Positions 1-7,718 of a DNA stretch of 64,000 bases are shown piece after piece. The position numbers were made by a program, and so were the translations under genes. Within the stretch, counting starts at the first letter, position 1. Each line of letters opens with the position of its first letter. Below the pieces are notes generated by a model. It made no database searches. It was not told where the DNA came from and saw only the letters and a program-made list of their open reading frames with translations. Source of the stretch: Acidobacteriota bacterium (GTDB lineage: Bacteria > Acidobacteriota > Terriglobia > Versatilivoradales > Versatilivoraceae); assembly GCA_028875575.1 (NCBI GenBank), contig JAPPDF010000042.1:79064-143063 (forward strand). Reading direction: 5' to 3'.

Positions 1-524
1 GGCGGCAACCACCGTTCCATTGGGTGGACGGCGAGATCGCGGAGGGCGAGGAGAAACATCCGGTTGTGAACGTGAATTGGCATGAGGCGGCGTCCTACTG
101 CGAGTCCCTGGGGAAACGCCTTCCCACGGAGGCCGAATGGGAGCGGGCGGCGCGTGGGTTGGGCGAAGGGGTGAAGTTTCCCTGGGGGAACGAGGAGCCG
201 GCCAAGGGCCGGCAGGCACACTTCAATGTGCTCGACGGCACACGCGCCGTCTGCCGGTTGCCGAAGAATACGTTCGGACTGTGCGACATGGCGGGTAATG
301 TGTGGGAGTGGTGCTCCGACCGCTATGAGCGGCTCTACTACGAGCGGTCTCCCCAGAAGAATCCAGGCGGCCCGGCTGAGGGAATGTACCGCGTGCTGCG
401 TGGGGGGTCGTGGGCGGATGCGGCGAAGTACTTGACTTGCGCCTATCGAAGTTTCGCGCGACCGCGGGAGCGGAGTCCCAATATCGGGTTTCGGTGTGCC
501 AAGGGTTTCTCGCGGAGGCCGTAA
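1..524 (+). CDS. SUMF1/formylglycine-generating-enzyme domain protein (5' truncated by the window)
   Basis: The reading frame is open to the left edge (first full codon at base 3), so this is the C-terminal part of a larger protein. Family motifs are clear: PVVNVNWHEAASYC, LPTEAEWERAARG, NVWEWCSDRY, VLRGGSW and a final GFRC. This is the C-type-lectin-like fold shared by formylglycine-generating enzyme and many non-catalytic or differently catalytic SUMF1 relatives. In true FGE two cysteines five residues apart lie in the last third; here the CAYR cysteine is present but the position five residues before it appears to be Ala, so sulfatase-activating activity is doubtful. No sulfatase gene is in the window. 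The sequence ends 15 bp before a degenerate dispersed-repeat copy. Confidence 0.85.
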   Translation, partial: RQPPFHWVDGEIAEGEEKHPVVNVNWHEAASYCESLGKRLPTEAEWERAARGLGEGVKFPWGNEEPAKGRQAHFNVLDGTRAVCRLPKNTFGLCDMAGNVWEWCSDRYERLYYERSPQKNPGGPAEGMYRVLRGGSWADAAKYLTCAYRSFARPRERSPNIGFRCAKGFSRRP

Positions 525-540
525 ATTCCGCTTAGCGCGC

Positions 541-577
541 TAGCCCATCTTTTTGTTCAATAACGTTCCCTTACCTT
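541..577 (-). repeat. Degenerate copy of the GTTGTTGAATAATT dispersed repeat
   Basis: Read on the minus strand this contains GGGAACGTTATTGAACAA, closely matching the core GGGAACGTTGTTGAATAA found in full-length copies at 2995-3131, 3600-3660 and 4715-4832. It sits immediately after the stop of the SUMF1 gene. The stretch from here to about 800 shows no other convincing feature. Confidence 0.4.
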
Positions 578-800
578 CGCTCCTTCCAAAGGAACTGGGG
601 TCTTTCGCCCTCGACCCAACAAGACACACCCCGACGATAAGATGCGCTTTGCCCTTTGAGAGAAAATAGGTTGAGGGGCTGGGCAGACCGAGATATTGAG
701 TTCTGGCCGGCGGGTCAGTGCGAGAAGGGACTGGGGTTCCTGCTTGCTTCTGCACAGCTTCGGATTGGATAAACCAACAGCCAGGGACGCCTTCCATACA

Positions 801-1028
801 TCAACAGAAAAGGTGCGAAAACCAATCGGCAACCCAGCCTTCACTTTCGTGATACGCCGTCAAGCACGCGTCCCACACAAAAAGGATCGGGTAAATAATC
901 GCAGCATTGCGGAGCGCTAAGCGTAGAAGCTGCCCTCTCGTCATGTTTCTGCTACGCGTCCGTGCGCCGAGCACACTACCGACGACTATCCCTGTTGCCA
1001 TTAGAATTAACATTGCAATTGGCATCAA
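801..1028 (-). CDS. Small hypothetical membrane protein
   Basis: A 75-aa ORF with a strongly hydrophobic N-terminal segment (MMPIAMLILMATGIVVGSVL) followed by a basic stretch and a second moderately hydrophobic segment (AAIIYPILFVWDACLTAY), consistent with one or two membrane helices. I do not recognise the family. Base composition around it is visibly less G+C-rich than in the neighbours, and nothing on the opposite strand is better. It lies alone between the SUMF1 gene and the Sel1 genes. It may be a recently acquired or decaying gene; coding status is uncertain. Confidence 0.4.
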   Translation of the reverse strand: MMPIAMLILMATGIVVGSVLGARTRSRNMTRGQLLRLALRNAAIIYPILFVWDACLTAYHESEGWVADWFSHLFC

Positions 1029-1129
1029 ATCGTTGTGTCTTGGTTGCTACGACCCGGGCATTGAAGCTGTAGGCGTTAGGCTCTGCTGGCCGAAATTAGA
1101 CCCAAACAACATCTCCTCGTTGTTCCCCT

Positions 1130-1813
1130 TCAGCGAAAATCGGGGCGTTTGGTGTCCTGCCAAAGCCGGGCGGCCAGTATTAGGGCCTGTTCAAGTTCTT
1201 TGCCGGTCATCTCGGCTTTGACTCTTTCCTTGTACCCAAAGGTTCGCTGGTCTCCACCGTAGGCACCCAGACTCATCCAGGCGTACGCTTTCACCAGGTC
1301 TTTTTCGCCGGCCTCGCCGGTGTAGAACATCCAGCCCAGGCGGCCTTGAGCCTGGGCAAACCCTTGGCGGGCAGAGAGTTCCAGCCAGTACCGGGCCTTC
1401 CTGTAGTGCTTGGGTACTTCCCCGTACCCTGCGAAATGGAAAAGTCCAAGGCGCCACTGGGCCAGCGGGTTCCCTTGCTCGGCCGCCAGGGTGTACCACT
1501 TCACGGCCTCGCTGTGGTTGGCGAGAGTGTACTCGCCGTGTTCGTAGGTGCGTCCAAGGGCCAGTTGGGCGTCGGGATTGCCGGCTTCGGCAGCCACCCG
1601 CAACCAACTTCGGCCCCGGCGGGGTTTTTTTCGCAGCTCTGCTCGCCGATCCTCGGGGCCATAACGGGCGAGCACGGCTAGGTTGTATTGCGCTTCGGAG
1701 TCTCCGGCAACAGCGGCGGCCCACGTTTCCTCGATGTCCTCTATCTGCGCGGGTGAGCTTTGAGCGACGGCCAGGACCAAGGCCAAGGCCAAAGCGGGAG
1801 TGGTGGGTTTCAT
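1130..1813 (-). CDS. Secreted Sel1-like repeat protein (227 aa)
   Basis: An N-terminal signal peptide (hydrophobic LALALVLAVAQSSPAQ, residues about 7-23) is followed by about four Sel1-like repeats, the 36-residue TPR relatives with pattern A-x-x-x-L-G-x-x-Y...A-x-x-W-Y...A-x-x-G. Examples are AQLALGRTYEHG, AVKWYTLAAEQGN and AQGRLGWMFYTG. Such proteins are usually extracytoplasmic scaffolds; no enzymatic residues are visible. Start ATG has GGAAGG a few bases upstream. It follows the longer Sel1 paralogue (1863-2804) by 49 bp on the same strand, so the two are probably cotranscribed and arose by duplication. Confidence 0.85.
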   Translation of the reverse strand: MKPTTPALALALVLAVAQSSPAQIEDIEETWAAAVAGDSEAQYNLAVLARYGPEDRRAELRKKPRRGRSWLRVAAEAGNPDAQLALGRTYEHGEYTLANHSEAVKWYTLAAEQGNPLAQWRLGLFHFAGYGEVPKHYRKARYWLELSARQGFAQAQGRLGWMFYTGEAGEKDLVKAYAWMSLGAYGGDQRTFGYKERVKAEMTGKELEQALILAARLWQDTKRPDFR

Positions 1814-1862
1814 CGATCACCTTCCTTTCGCAACGGATCTCTATCGGAAGTATCGGGGGCGG

Positions 1863-2804
1863 CTACTGAGAATGTGAGGCCTGGATTCGTTCCTTGAGCT
1901 CGGCGGCCAGTTCCTCGGCTTCCGACAGTTCCTCGGCGGTCATCTGCTCTGCGAGCGTGTCCATGATCCGGTCAGCTTTCCTGCCATGAAAGCCGCAATG
2001 CGTGGTAGCAAGAAGCAGCCAGCCGTAGGCTTTCACGTGATCCTGCGGCGTGCCTTGCCCATTGGCGTAGAGTTGGGCAAGGCTGACCTGAGCCGCAGCC
2101 AGGTTCTGCTCGGCGGCCGCCAGAAGCCACTTCACCGCCTGGTTGTGGTCCTGGGGTACAGCCAAACCGTCGGCGTACATGCGGCTCAGTTTCAACTGAG
2201 CTATGGCGGTACCCTGCTCGGCAGAGATCCGGATCCACTTCAGCGCTTCATTGTGATCCTGAGGCACTCCCTTGCCTGTCCAGTACATGGAACCAAGCAT
2301 GTGTTGCGCTCCAACCTCTCCTTGCTCGGCAACCTTCTGGTACCAGCTCGCCGCCTTCCGGTACCACTTCTCCGCCTCCCGTTCATTCTTGGGTACGCCC
2401 TGACCCGATTCGTACATGAGACCCAGCTTGTGGATGCCACCAACATCTCCGGCCTCGGCAGCTCTGCGATACCATTTCGCCGCCTCCTCGTAGTTCCACT
2501 TTACCCCCGCACCGTGAGCGTACATCTCGCCCAGCCTGAATTGAGCCCTGGAATGCCCCTGCTCGGCGGCCCGGCGATACCACTTCACGGCCTCTTCGCT
2601 GTCCTGAGGCACTCCACGCCCAAAGGAGTACATCTGGCCGAGGCTGAATTGAATCACAGCATCTCCCCCCTCCGCAGCCTTGCGCAGTTGCTCGATGTCC
2701 TGAGACTGGGCGAAGCCCGGTTGATGCCACCAAAGAATGACCAAGGCTCCGAGGAACAGCATCAGCCTCCCTCTGCAAGCATTACCGTTGGGAAAGATTC
2801 CCAT
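1863..2804 (-). CDS. Secreted Sel1-like repeat protein (313 aa)
   Basis: A signal peptide (hydrophobic LMLFLGALVILWW then a likely cleavage after GFAQ) is followed by about six tandem Sel1 repeats covering most of the protein: FSLGQMYSFGRGVPQDSEEA, FRLGEMYAHGAG, HKLGLMYESGQGVPKNEREA, HMLGSMYWTGKGVPQDHNEA, LKLSRMYADGLAVPQDHNQA and VSLAQLYANGQGTPQDHVKA. One unit carries a small insertion (WYRKAASWYQKVAEQ). The start is supported by GGAGGTG five bases upstream. It is the upstream gene of a pair with the Sel1 protein at 1130-1813. The role is likely protein-protein interaction in the periplasm; no partner can be named. Confidence 0.87.
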   Translation of the reverse strand: MGIFPNGNACRGRLMLFLGALVILWWHQPGFAQSQDIEQLRKAAEGGDAVIQFSLGQMYSFGRGVPQDSEEAVKWYRRAAEQGHSRAQFRLGEMYAHGAGVKWNYEEAAKWYRRAAEAGDVGGIHKLGLMYESGQGVPKNEREAEKWYRKAASWYQKVAEQGEVGAQHMLGSMYWTGKGVPQDHNEALKWIRISAEQGTAIAQLKLSRMYADGLAVPQDHNQAVKWLLAAAEQNLAAAQVSLAQLYANGQGTPQDHVKAYGWLLLATTHCGFHGRKADRIMDTLAEQMTAEELSEAEELAAELKERIQASHSQ

Positions 2805-2994
2805 CAGGCACCTCCGGATTCCGTCAGCTTTGTCGGGTAGGGTGTGGGTTATCTATATCCAGTATACCCGTGAGTCCTGAGTTTTGCCTGCTTAACATAA
2901 CGGGAGGTTTTCGGAAGTCCGTGGGACCGGAAAGAAGAGGAAGCAGGGGAGGTTGTAGAAAAAGGAGAGGATGTTGCATGGCCGGAAAAAACCT

Positions 2995-3131
2995 TGCTCA
3001 CACTGAACGGGTGGAGAACGGACACAGACCCATCACTTGGCGAGCCACTCGAGCACCATCATCGCCAAGGGATCAAGATAACCGCGAATTCACCTTATTC
3101 CACTAATTCAACAACGTCCCCTGGTTGGCCT
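2995..3131 (-). repeat. Dispersed repeat, long copy (family with core GTTGTTGAAT)
   Basis: Read on the minus strand: CAACCAGGGGACGTTGTTGA, then about 25 bp later CGCGGTT, CTTGGCGATGATGG, GAGTGG and TCTGTGTCCGTTCTCC. The same ordered blocks occur in the copy at 4715-4832 (ACGTTGTTGAATAATT, AGCGGTTCTGTGA, CTTGGCGACGAACG, GAAGTGG, TCTATGTCCGATCTCC), with the first half also at 3600-3660. Most of the gene-free interval 2805-3167 is this element; I see no gene in it. Confidence 0.6.
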
Positions 3132-3167
3132 GACTTAGAGGGTGGTACCATTCGTGAGGACGGGTCA

Positions 3168-3530
3168 ATGATCGAGGGTGCCATGAATCAATCGACGCGA
3201 GCCGCACACGTGAGTTTCGAGGAGGCGGTATCAAAGGGCCCCCCTCCTGCCGGCAATCTGGCCGTTCCCATCTTCTCCCATGGGTCGCTCGAGGTGGAGA
3301 TATACCAGCCCGAGGGCCGGGATCTGCAAGAGCCGCATCTTCGCGACGAAGTGTACCTGGTGGCTCGGGGGAGGGGAGTCTTCTTCGACGGCGAACAGCG
3401 ACACGCGGTCGAGCCCGGCTCCTTTCTGTTCGTAGCCGCCGGTCAACTGCATCGATTTGAAGATTTCTCTTCCGATTTCGCGGTTTGGGTACTGTTCTAT
3501 GGCCCTGAGGGCGGTGAGTCTGATACCTGA
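3168..3530 (+). CDS. Small single-domain cupin protein
   Basis: A 120-aa protein with one Cupin_2 barrel. The first cupin motif is EPHLRDEVYLVARGRGVFF (His and Glu metal ligands) and the second is GSFLFVAAGQLHRFED (His ligand). Metal binding is therefore likely, but the substrate is not predictable. I chose ATG 3168, preceded by GAGGA seven bases upstream, because a longer reading frame starting at 2994 would run through the dispersed repeat. An internal ATG at 3183 is an alternative. The gene stands alone between repeat copies, convergent with the alpha/beta hydrolase at 3633-4595. Confidence 0.8.
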   Translation: MIEGAMNQSTRAAHVSFEEAVSKGPPPAGNLAVPIFSHGSLEVEIYQPEGRDLQEPHLRDEVYLVARGRGVFFDGEQRHAVEPGSFLFVAAGQLHRFEDFSSDFAVWVLFYGPEGGESDT

Positions 3531-3599
3531 CCAGGCCGTGTGCACGTGAACCCGCCACTACCGGTGGAATTCCAACCGGAACATCACTCAAACAATCCT

Positions 3600-3660
3600 A
3601 TCGCCCAGGTATTACAGAACCGCCAATCCAAATTATTCAACAACGTTCCCTGCTTGCCCC
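3600..3660 (-). repeat. Dispersed repeat, short copy overlapping the hydrolase stop codon
   Basis: On the minus strand it reads GCAGGGAACGTTGTTGAATA, then GCGGTTCTGTAATACCTGGG and GCGA. It matches the 5' half of the copies at 2995-3131 and 4715-4832. The last codons and TAA stop of the neighbouring hydrolase lie inside the repeat core. Confidence 0.65.
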
Positions 3661-4595
3661 CGAGCGGATTCCACGACGCGGCGAACCGCATCCACCACCA
3701 TGTCGGGTTCGTCCTGGTGGATGAAATGACCGGCTCCATCGACGACCTGCCACTCGCTGTTGTCGGACAGTTCCGTAAACTCTTCCTGCATCGCATGCCA
3801 GAATTCCATTCTGCGCCGTCCCTCCGTAAGCACAACAAGCGGCTTTCGCCCGAGTCTCGGGCGATCCTCGGCAGCCTGGTTCAGGCTTTCCCGCAGGCCC
3901 TCCAACTCCGACGCCATGGCCCGAAACGATCGTGTCGTCGCCAGTACTTCCTTCTCCATCGCCCGCACTGAGCCGGGACGGGATTCCGGGTTGCCGCTCG
4001 GCACATCGATTATGAAACGAGCAATGCCAAGCGGTGCCAGAAGCTTCAGTCTAAAGGCGACACGACCCATCCGATCCAGGCTCCCTGGGCGACGGGCCAG
4101 GTTGGGGTGCGATGAGTCGACCAGCACCATTCCGGCCACTTCGTCCGGGAACCGGCTGGCATGGAATTGCACGACCAGGCCGCCGAAGGAGTGGCCGGCC
4201 AGAACGTACGGCGGGTCCACACCAGCGGTACGGAGCAGGTCCCTGAGCTCTCCGGCGATGTTGCTGATGGTACGGGGTTCCGGTCCGGCCTCGCTCCATC
4301 CGTATCCGGCCCTGTCATACGCGCACACCCTCGCGAACGAGGCGATGTCACCCATCACCGAGGTCCACCCGAGAGAGGTGCCGGGAATCGCCGACTCAAG
4401 AATGACGGCAGGGCTCCCTTGCCCCTGACAGAGCAGGTGCACCTGACGCCCATCCACAACCACCATCTCCCCAGGCGGCCGGTTCCGCAACAATGCGAGA
4501 TGCGAAAGCAACCACTGGAGCGATGTTGCCACTACCAAGGCCAGGATCAGGGCTCCACCGCCCCAAAAGAGCGCGCGTTTTAAGAGTTTTCTCAT
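3633..4595 (-). CDS. Membrane-anchored alpha/beta hydrolase
   Basis: A 320-aa protein. Residues about 8-36 form a single uncleaved hydrophobic N-terminal segment, so it is probably anchored to the inner membrane with the catalytic domain outside. The alpha/beta-hydrolase fold is shown by the oxyanion-region ILESAIPG, the nucleophile elbow GHSFGG (Ser), MVLVDSSHP on the following strand, and the C-terminal GAGHFIHQDEP with the catalytic His. The Asp is probably in VVLTEGRR or nearby. It resembles the common soluble-hydrolase/lipase-like family; substrate unknown. Its C-terminal residues and TAA stop come from a dispersed repeat copy, suggesting the 3' end was rewritten by repeat insertion. Confidence 0.85.
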   Translation of the reverse strand: MRKLLKRALFWGGGALILALVVATSLQWLLSHLALLRNRPPGEMVVVDGRQVHLLCQGQGSPAVILESAIPGTSLGWTSVMGDIASFARVCAYDRAGYGWSEAGPEPRTISNIAGELRDLLRTAGVDPPYVLAGHSFGGLVVQFHASRFPDEVAGMVLVDSSHPNLARRPGSLDRMGRVAFRLKLLAPLGIARFIIDVPSGNPESRPGSVRAMEKEVLATTRSFRAMASELEGLRESLNQAAEDRPRLGRKPLVVLTEGRRRMEFWHAMQEEFTELSDNSEWQVVDGAGHFIHQDEPDMVVDAVRRVVESARGQAGNVVE

Positions 4596-4714
4596 CGGAG
4601 GTTATCCTGGGATTCTCACCGCAGGTAGAGGGTGAGATCGTGTCAGGGAAGCAAGGGCCGTTCTTGAATTGCCGGAAGAACTTAGTTCCCAGTAAATATT
4701 GGAAGAGGTCGAAT

Positions 4715-4832
4715 GGAGATCGGACATAGATCCTTAGCCAGGAAAACCACTTCAACGCGTTCGTCGCCAAGAAATCACAGAACCGCTAATCAAACTGTTT
4801 CCAATTATTCAACAACGTCATCTGGTTGCCGC
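4715..4832 (-). repeat. Dispersed repeat, long copy
   Basis: Minus-strand order of blocks: GGCAACCAGATGACGTTGTT, GAATAATT, AGCGGTTCTGTGATTTCTTG, GCGACGAACG, GAAGTGG, ATCTATGTCCGATCTCC. The same order is seen in the copy at 2995-3131, and the first part in the copy at 3600-3660. Confidence 0.6.
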
Positions 4833-5160
4833 TCAAAATAGATACTGGCCGTTGCCCCGACGCCTGAGCCGTCATGCTCCGGCAGCTCTACCAATTGACA
4901 CCGCTGGTTTCGTTTTTGTTCCCTGATAGGTTCCGAAAAAAGACTCTACGTATACTCCTTGGTCCGCATTTCTCAGTGCACCTCCCATTTCAGAATTCGG
5001 CAGGTTGCTCTTTTTGAAGCAAGTACGCAGATTCCAGAAGCAGAACCGATACCCAGTCGGTGTCACACCAAACTGCCGGAATATGAGGGTGCCCGCTGGC
5101 GCCCCTGGGCGGCGAAGCAACAGATTTTTCCGAGTCTTTCTTCGTGCCTCTTCGTTGTCA

Positions 5161-5192
5161 TTCGTGTCCCTTCCTGGATAACTCCTTTTTTG
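5161..5192 (+). repeat. Copy of the TTCGTGGATAACTCTTTT dispersed repeat
   Basis: Reads TTCGTGTCCCTTCCTGGATA then ACTCCTTTTTT. Related copies are at 14513-14545 and 36151-36180 (same strand) and 19193-19230 (opposite strand). All four lie in intergenic DNA close to a gene end or start. Confidence 0.55.
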
Positions 5193-5256
5193 TCCTTTGC
5201 GGAGTACCCCTCTTTCCGAGAATCGTTGCTTCCTATCCCCCGATAAAAATTGCTTG

Positions 5257-6570
5257 TTAGTGGTTTGTGCGGCTGCCCCTGCTACTGAACCGAAACTCGT
5301 CCTGCTGTATGAGCTGGTGGTAGGAGCCGAAGGGGTCCTTGCGGCTATCGTCCAGATTGTCGAGGGGGTCCCGGCCGTCCTGGCTTTCGTCCGTGAAGCG
5401 GCGCAGGGTGGCGTAGAGGGTGGAGCGGAGGGCGGGGGTGCGGCCGACCTCGCGGATGCAGCGGCGGAGGTCGCGGGGGCGGACCAGTTGGCCGTGGGGG
5501 GAGCCCGCGGCCGTGGAGATGCTTTCGTTCATCAGGGTTCCCCCGAAATCGTTGGCGCCGCTTTCGAGGCAGGCCTGGCCGAGCGCCAGGCCCTCCTTGA
5601 CCCAGGAGGCCTGGATGTTGGGGATGTCGCGATTCAGGACCAGGCGGGCGATGGCGTGCATCTTCAGCACCTCGCTTCGGTTGGCGCCGGCCCGGATCCC
5701 CGGAATTCGCCGGTCGGCGAACATGGGGGCCTCGGAATGGACGAAGCTGAGAGGCACGAACTCGGTAAAGCCACCGCTGCGCCTCTGCAGGTCGCGCAGC
5801 AGCAGCAGGTGGCGAGCGCGGTGGCGCGCGGTTTCCAGGTGGCCGTACATGATGGTGGAGCTGGTGCGGATTCCCAGGGAGTGAGCCGTGGTCACCACCT
5901 TGATCCATTGATCGGTGCTGATTCGCCCGGGGGCGATGATCTTACGGACCCGGTCGTCCAGGATCTCGGCCGAGGTGCCCGGCAGACTGCCGATTCCGGC
6001 CTCGTTCAGTTCCCGCAGGTAGTCGTGGATGCTCAAGCGGGACTGCCTGGACCCGTAGAGGATTTCTTCCGGGGAAAAGGCGTGCAGGTGGATTGCCGGC
6101 GCCGCCTCCTTTACCGTCCGGCAGAGCTCGATGTAGTAACGCCCGTCCATGCCGGGAGGCAGGCCCGCCTGAATGCAGACCTCGGAGGCGCCGTAGCGCT
6201 CTGCTTCCAGGGTCCGCCTCACGATTTCCTCGGACGGAAGATGGTAGCCCTCGGTGCTGGCCGCCGTGCGGCTGAAGGCGCAGAAGCCGCATCGCTTGAC
6301 GCAGACGTTGGTGAAGTTGATGTTGCGATTCACCACGTAGGTCACATCGTCGCCCACGGTCTGCCATCGCAGGAAGTCGGCAGTCCTGAAAAGCACCTCG
6401 TAGTCGACTTCTCCTGCCTGGAAGAGGTGGACCACTTGCGACTCCGAGGGATCCCGACCTTGCAGGCACCGCTCAATGGCCCGGGCCACGGGAGGCGTTG
6501 CTTGTCCCAGGGCGGATTCCACCTGGGCTTGACTCCTGAGCGCTCCCACTGGTTTTCCCTGGGTCAACAT
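5257..6570 (-). CDS. cofH: FO synthase subunit 2 (CofH), 5-amino-6-ribitylaminouracil-tyrosine transferase
   Basis: A radical-SAM enzyme that joins a tyrosine-derived 4-hydroxybenzyl radical to 5-amino-6-(D-ribitylamino)uracil, the first step of FO synthesis for coenzyme F420. The CxxxCxxC 4Fe-4S motif CVKRCGFC lies near residue 90, followed by GYHLPSEEI, the VCIQAGLPPGMDG segment typical of CofH/MqnC-type enzymes and SLPGTSAEILDD. Length (437 aa) is in family range. ATG 6570 is preferred over an in-frame TTG at 6585 because it has GGGAG upstream; it then overlaps the cofG stop by 7 bp, indicating translational coupling. MqnC/MqnE are relatives, but adjacency to cofG settles the assignment. 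Confidence 0.92.
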   Translation of the reverse strand: MLTQGKPVGALRSQAQVESALGQATPPVARAIERCLQGRDPSESQVVHLFQAGEVDYEVLFRTADFLRWQTVGDDVTYVVNRNINFTNVCVKRCGFCAFSRTAASTEGYHLPSEEIVRRTLEAERYGASEVCIQAGLPPGMDGRYYIELCRTVKEAAPAIHLHAFSPEEILYGSRQSRLSIHDYLRELNEAGIGSLPGTSAEILDDRVRKIIAPGRISTDQWIKVVTTAHSLGIRTSSTIMYGHLETARHRARHLLLLRDLQRRSGGFTEFVPLSFVHSEAPMFADRRIPGIRAGANRSEVLKMHAIARLVLNRDIPNIQASWVKEGLALGQACLESGANDFGGTLMNESISTAAGSPHGQLVRPRDLRRCIREVGRTPALRSTLYATLRRFTDESQDGRDPLDNLDDSRKDPFGSYHQLIQQDEFRFSSRGSRTNH

Positions 6571-7709
6571 GGCCGTTTCTCCCAAAGCGGCTCGAGTGCG
6601 GCCTGGGGCACGAACCCCTCGGCATCGGCTTCGGCCTGCAGGCGACTCTCCAAGGCAGGCGGCAAGCCGTTGTTCCCGTTTCGAATGAATTCGGGATACA
6701 GGGGGAAGCGGGCCCTCAGCCGGAAGTTCCTGTCTTCCACCTGGCGCCGCAGCTGGGCCAGGTGGGGCCAGGGGGCTTCCGGGTTGACATGGTCAATGGT
6801 AACCGGTGAGATGCCGCCCCAGTCGTTGATGCCCGCGCCCAGAAACTCCAGGTAGCCGTTCTCTCGACCCGAACCGCTCAGGTTGGGCGGCACCTGGATG
6901 TTCATGTCCGGCCCCAGAATAATCCTGGCTTCGGCAACGGTCCGGAGCGTCTCCTCGGTGGAAAGCTCGTTGGCCCACCTCATGGGTGTAGCCGCCTTGG
7001 CCCGGAAATTCTGAATAATGACTTCCTGGATGTGCCCGTAGCGCTGGTGAAGTTCACCGATCAGTTGCAAGGCCTCCTTTCGTTCCTGGGCGGTCTCTCC
7101 GATGCCCACCAGCAAGCCGGTCGTCACCGGGATCTTCAACTTCCCGGCGGCGCTCAGGGTGTCCAGCCGGGCCTGGGGGTGCTTGCTGGGGGCGTGCTCG
7201 TGAGGCCCTCCAGGATCGCAGAGCCTGGGGCTGCTGCTCTCCAGCATCAGGCCCAGGGAGACATTCACTGCCTTGAGGGCTTCCAGCTCCGGCGGGACCA
7301 GCGTGCCGGCGTTGCTGTGGGGGTAGAGGGAGGTTTCCCGGAGCAACATGCGGCAGATCGACACCAGGTATTCGATGGTGCTGTCGTAGCCCTCTCGGGT
7401 AAGCCATTGTGCGGCTTCCGGGTATCGCTCCTCCGGCCGTTCTCCCAATACCAGCAGCGCTTCACGGCATCCCCGTTTCTCTCCCTCCCGGGCCACCGCC
7501 AGAACCTCTTCGGGACTCATGTAGGGGGAGCCGAGCCGGCCGGGAGGCTGGCGAAAGACGCAGTAGCCGCAGACATCCCGGCAGAGCTGGGTCAGGGGGA
7601 GAAATACCTTGGGCGAGAAGCTGAGGATGCGCCCTTTGCCCCGGTCACGCAGCCGGGAAGCCCGGGCCAGAAGTGCCGGGTAGCGATTGTCGCCGGCTTG
7701 GAACTTCAT
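6564..7709 (-). CDS. cofG: FO synthase subunit 1 (CofG)
   Basis: A radical-SAM 7,8-didemethyl-8-hydroxy-5-deazariboflavin synthase subunit that closes the deazaflavin ring of FO using the CofH product. CxxxCxxC (CRDVCGYC) is at residues 43-50, preceded by KVFLPLTQL. Other family marks are PHSNAGTLVPPEL, LGLMLESSS, TTGLLVGIGET and QNFRAKAATPM, then GAGINDWGGISPVT near the C-terminus. At 381 aa it has normal length for a stand-alone CofG, unlike the fused FbiC of actinobacteria. It precedes cofH with a 7-bp overlap and follows a 2Fe-2S protein by 9 bp, so the genes form one operon. No cofC, cofD or cofE homologue is in the window. Confidence 0.93.
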   Translation of the reverse strand: MKFQAGDNRYPALLARASRLRDRGKGRILSFSPKVFLPLTQLCRDVCGYCVFRQPPGRLGSPYMSPEEVLAVAREGEKRGCREALLVLGERPEERYPEAAQWLTREGYDSTIEYLVSICRMLLRETSLYPHSNAGTLVPPELEALKAVNVSLGLMLESSSPRLCDPGGPHEHAPSKHPQARLDTLSAAGKLKIPVTTGLLVGIGETAQERKEALQLIGELHQRYGHIQEVIIQNFRAKAATPMRWANELSTEETLRTVAEARIILGPDMNIQVPPNLSGSGRENGYLEFLGAGINDWGGISPVTIDHVNPEAPWPHLAQLRRQVEDRNFRLRARFPLYPEFIRNGNNGLPPALESRLQAEADAEGFVPQAALEPLWEKRPC

Positions 7710-7718
7710 GGTGCCTTC

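Larger units (their letters stand above)
4596..5256. other. Gene-free interval with repeats and a tRNA-like fragment
   Basis: I find no credible gene here. It contains the dispersed repeat copy 4715-4832, a tRNA D-arm-like fragment on the minus strand near 4868-4907, and a copy of the TTCGTG...GGATAACTC repeat at 5161-5192. A poorer match, GGGAAGCAAGGGCCGTTCTT at 4643-4662, may be a further relic of the first repeat. The interval separates the accessory genes from the FO-synthase cluster. Confidence 0.55.

Noticed and set aside
1060..1085. Integron attC site (GTTAGGC core near the orphan ORF)
   Set aside because: Only one half-site-like core; no complementary half and no neighbouring cassettes or integrase.
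5197..6855. 552-aa plus-strand open frame
   Set aside because: Antisense to cofH; no recognisable domain.
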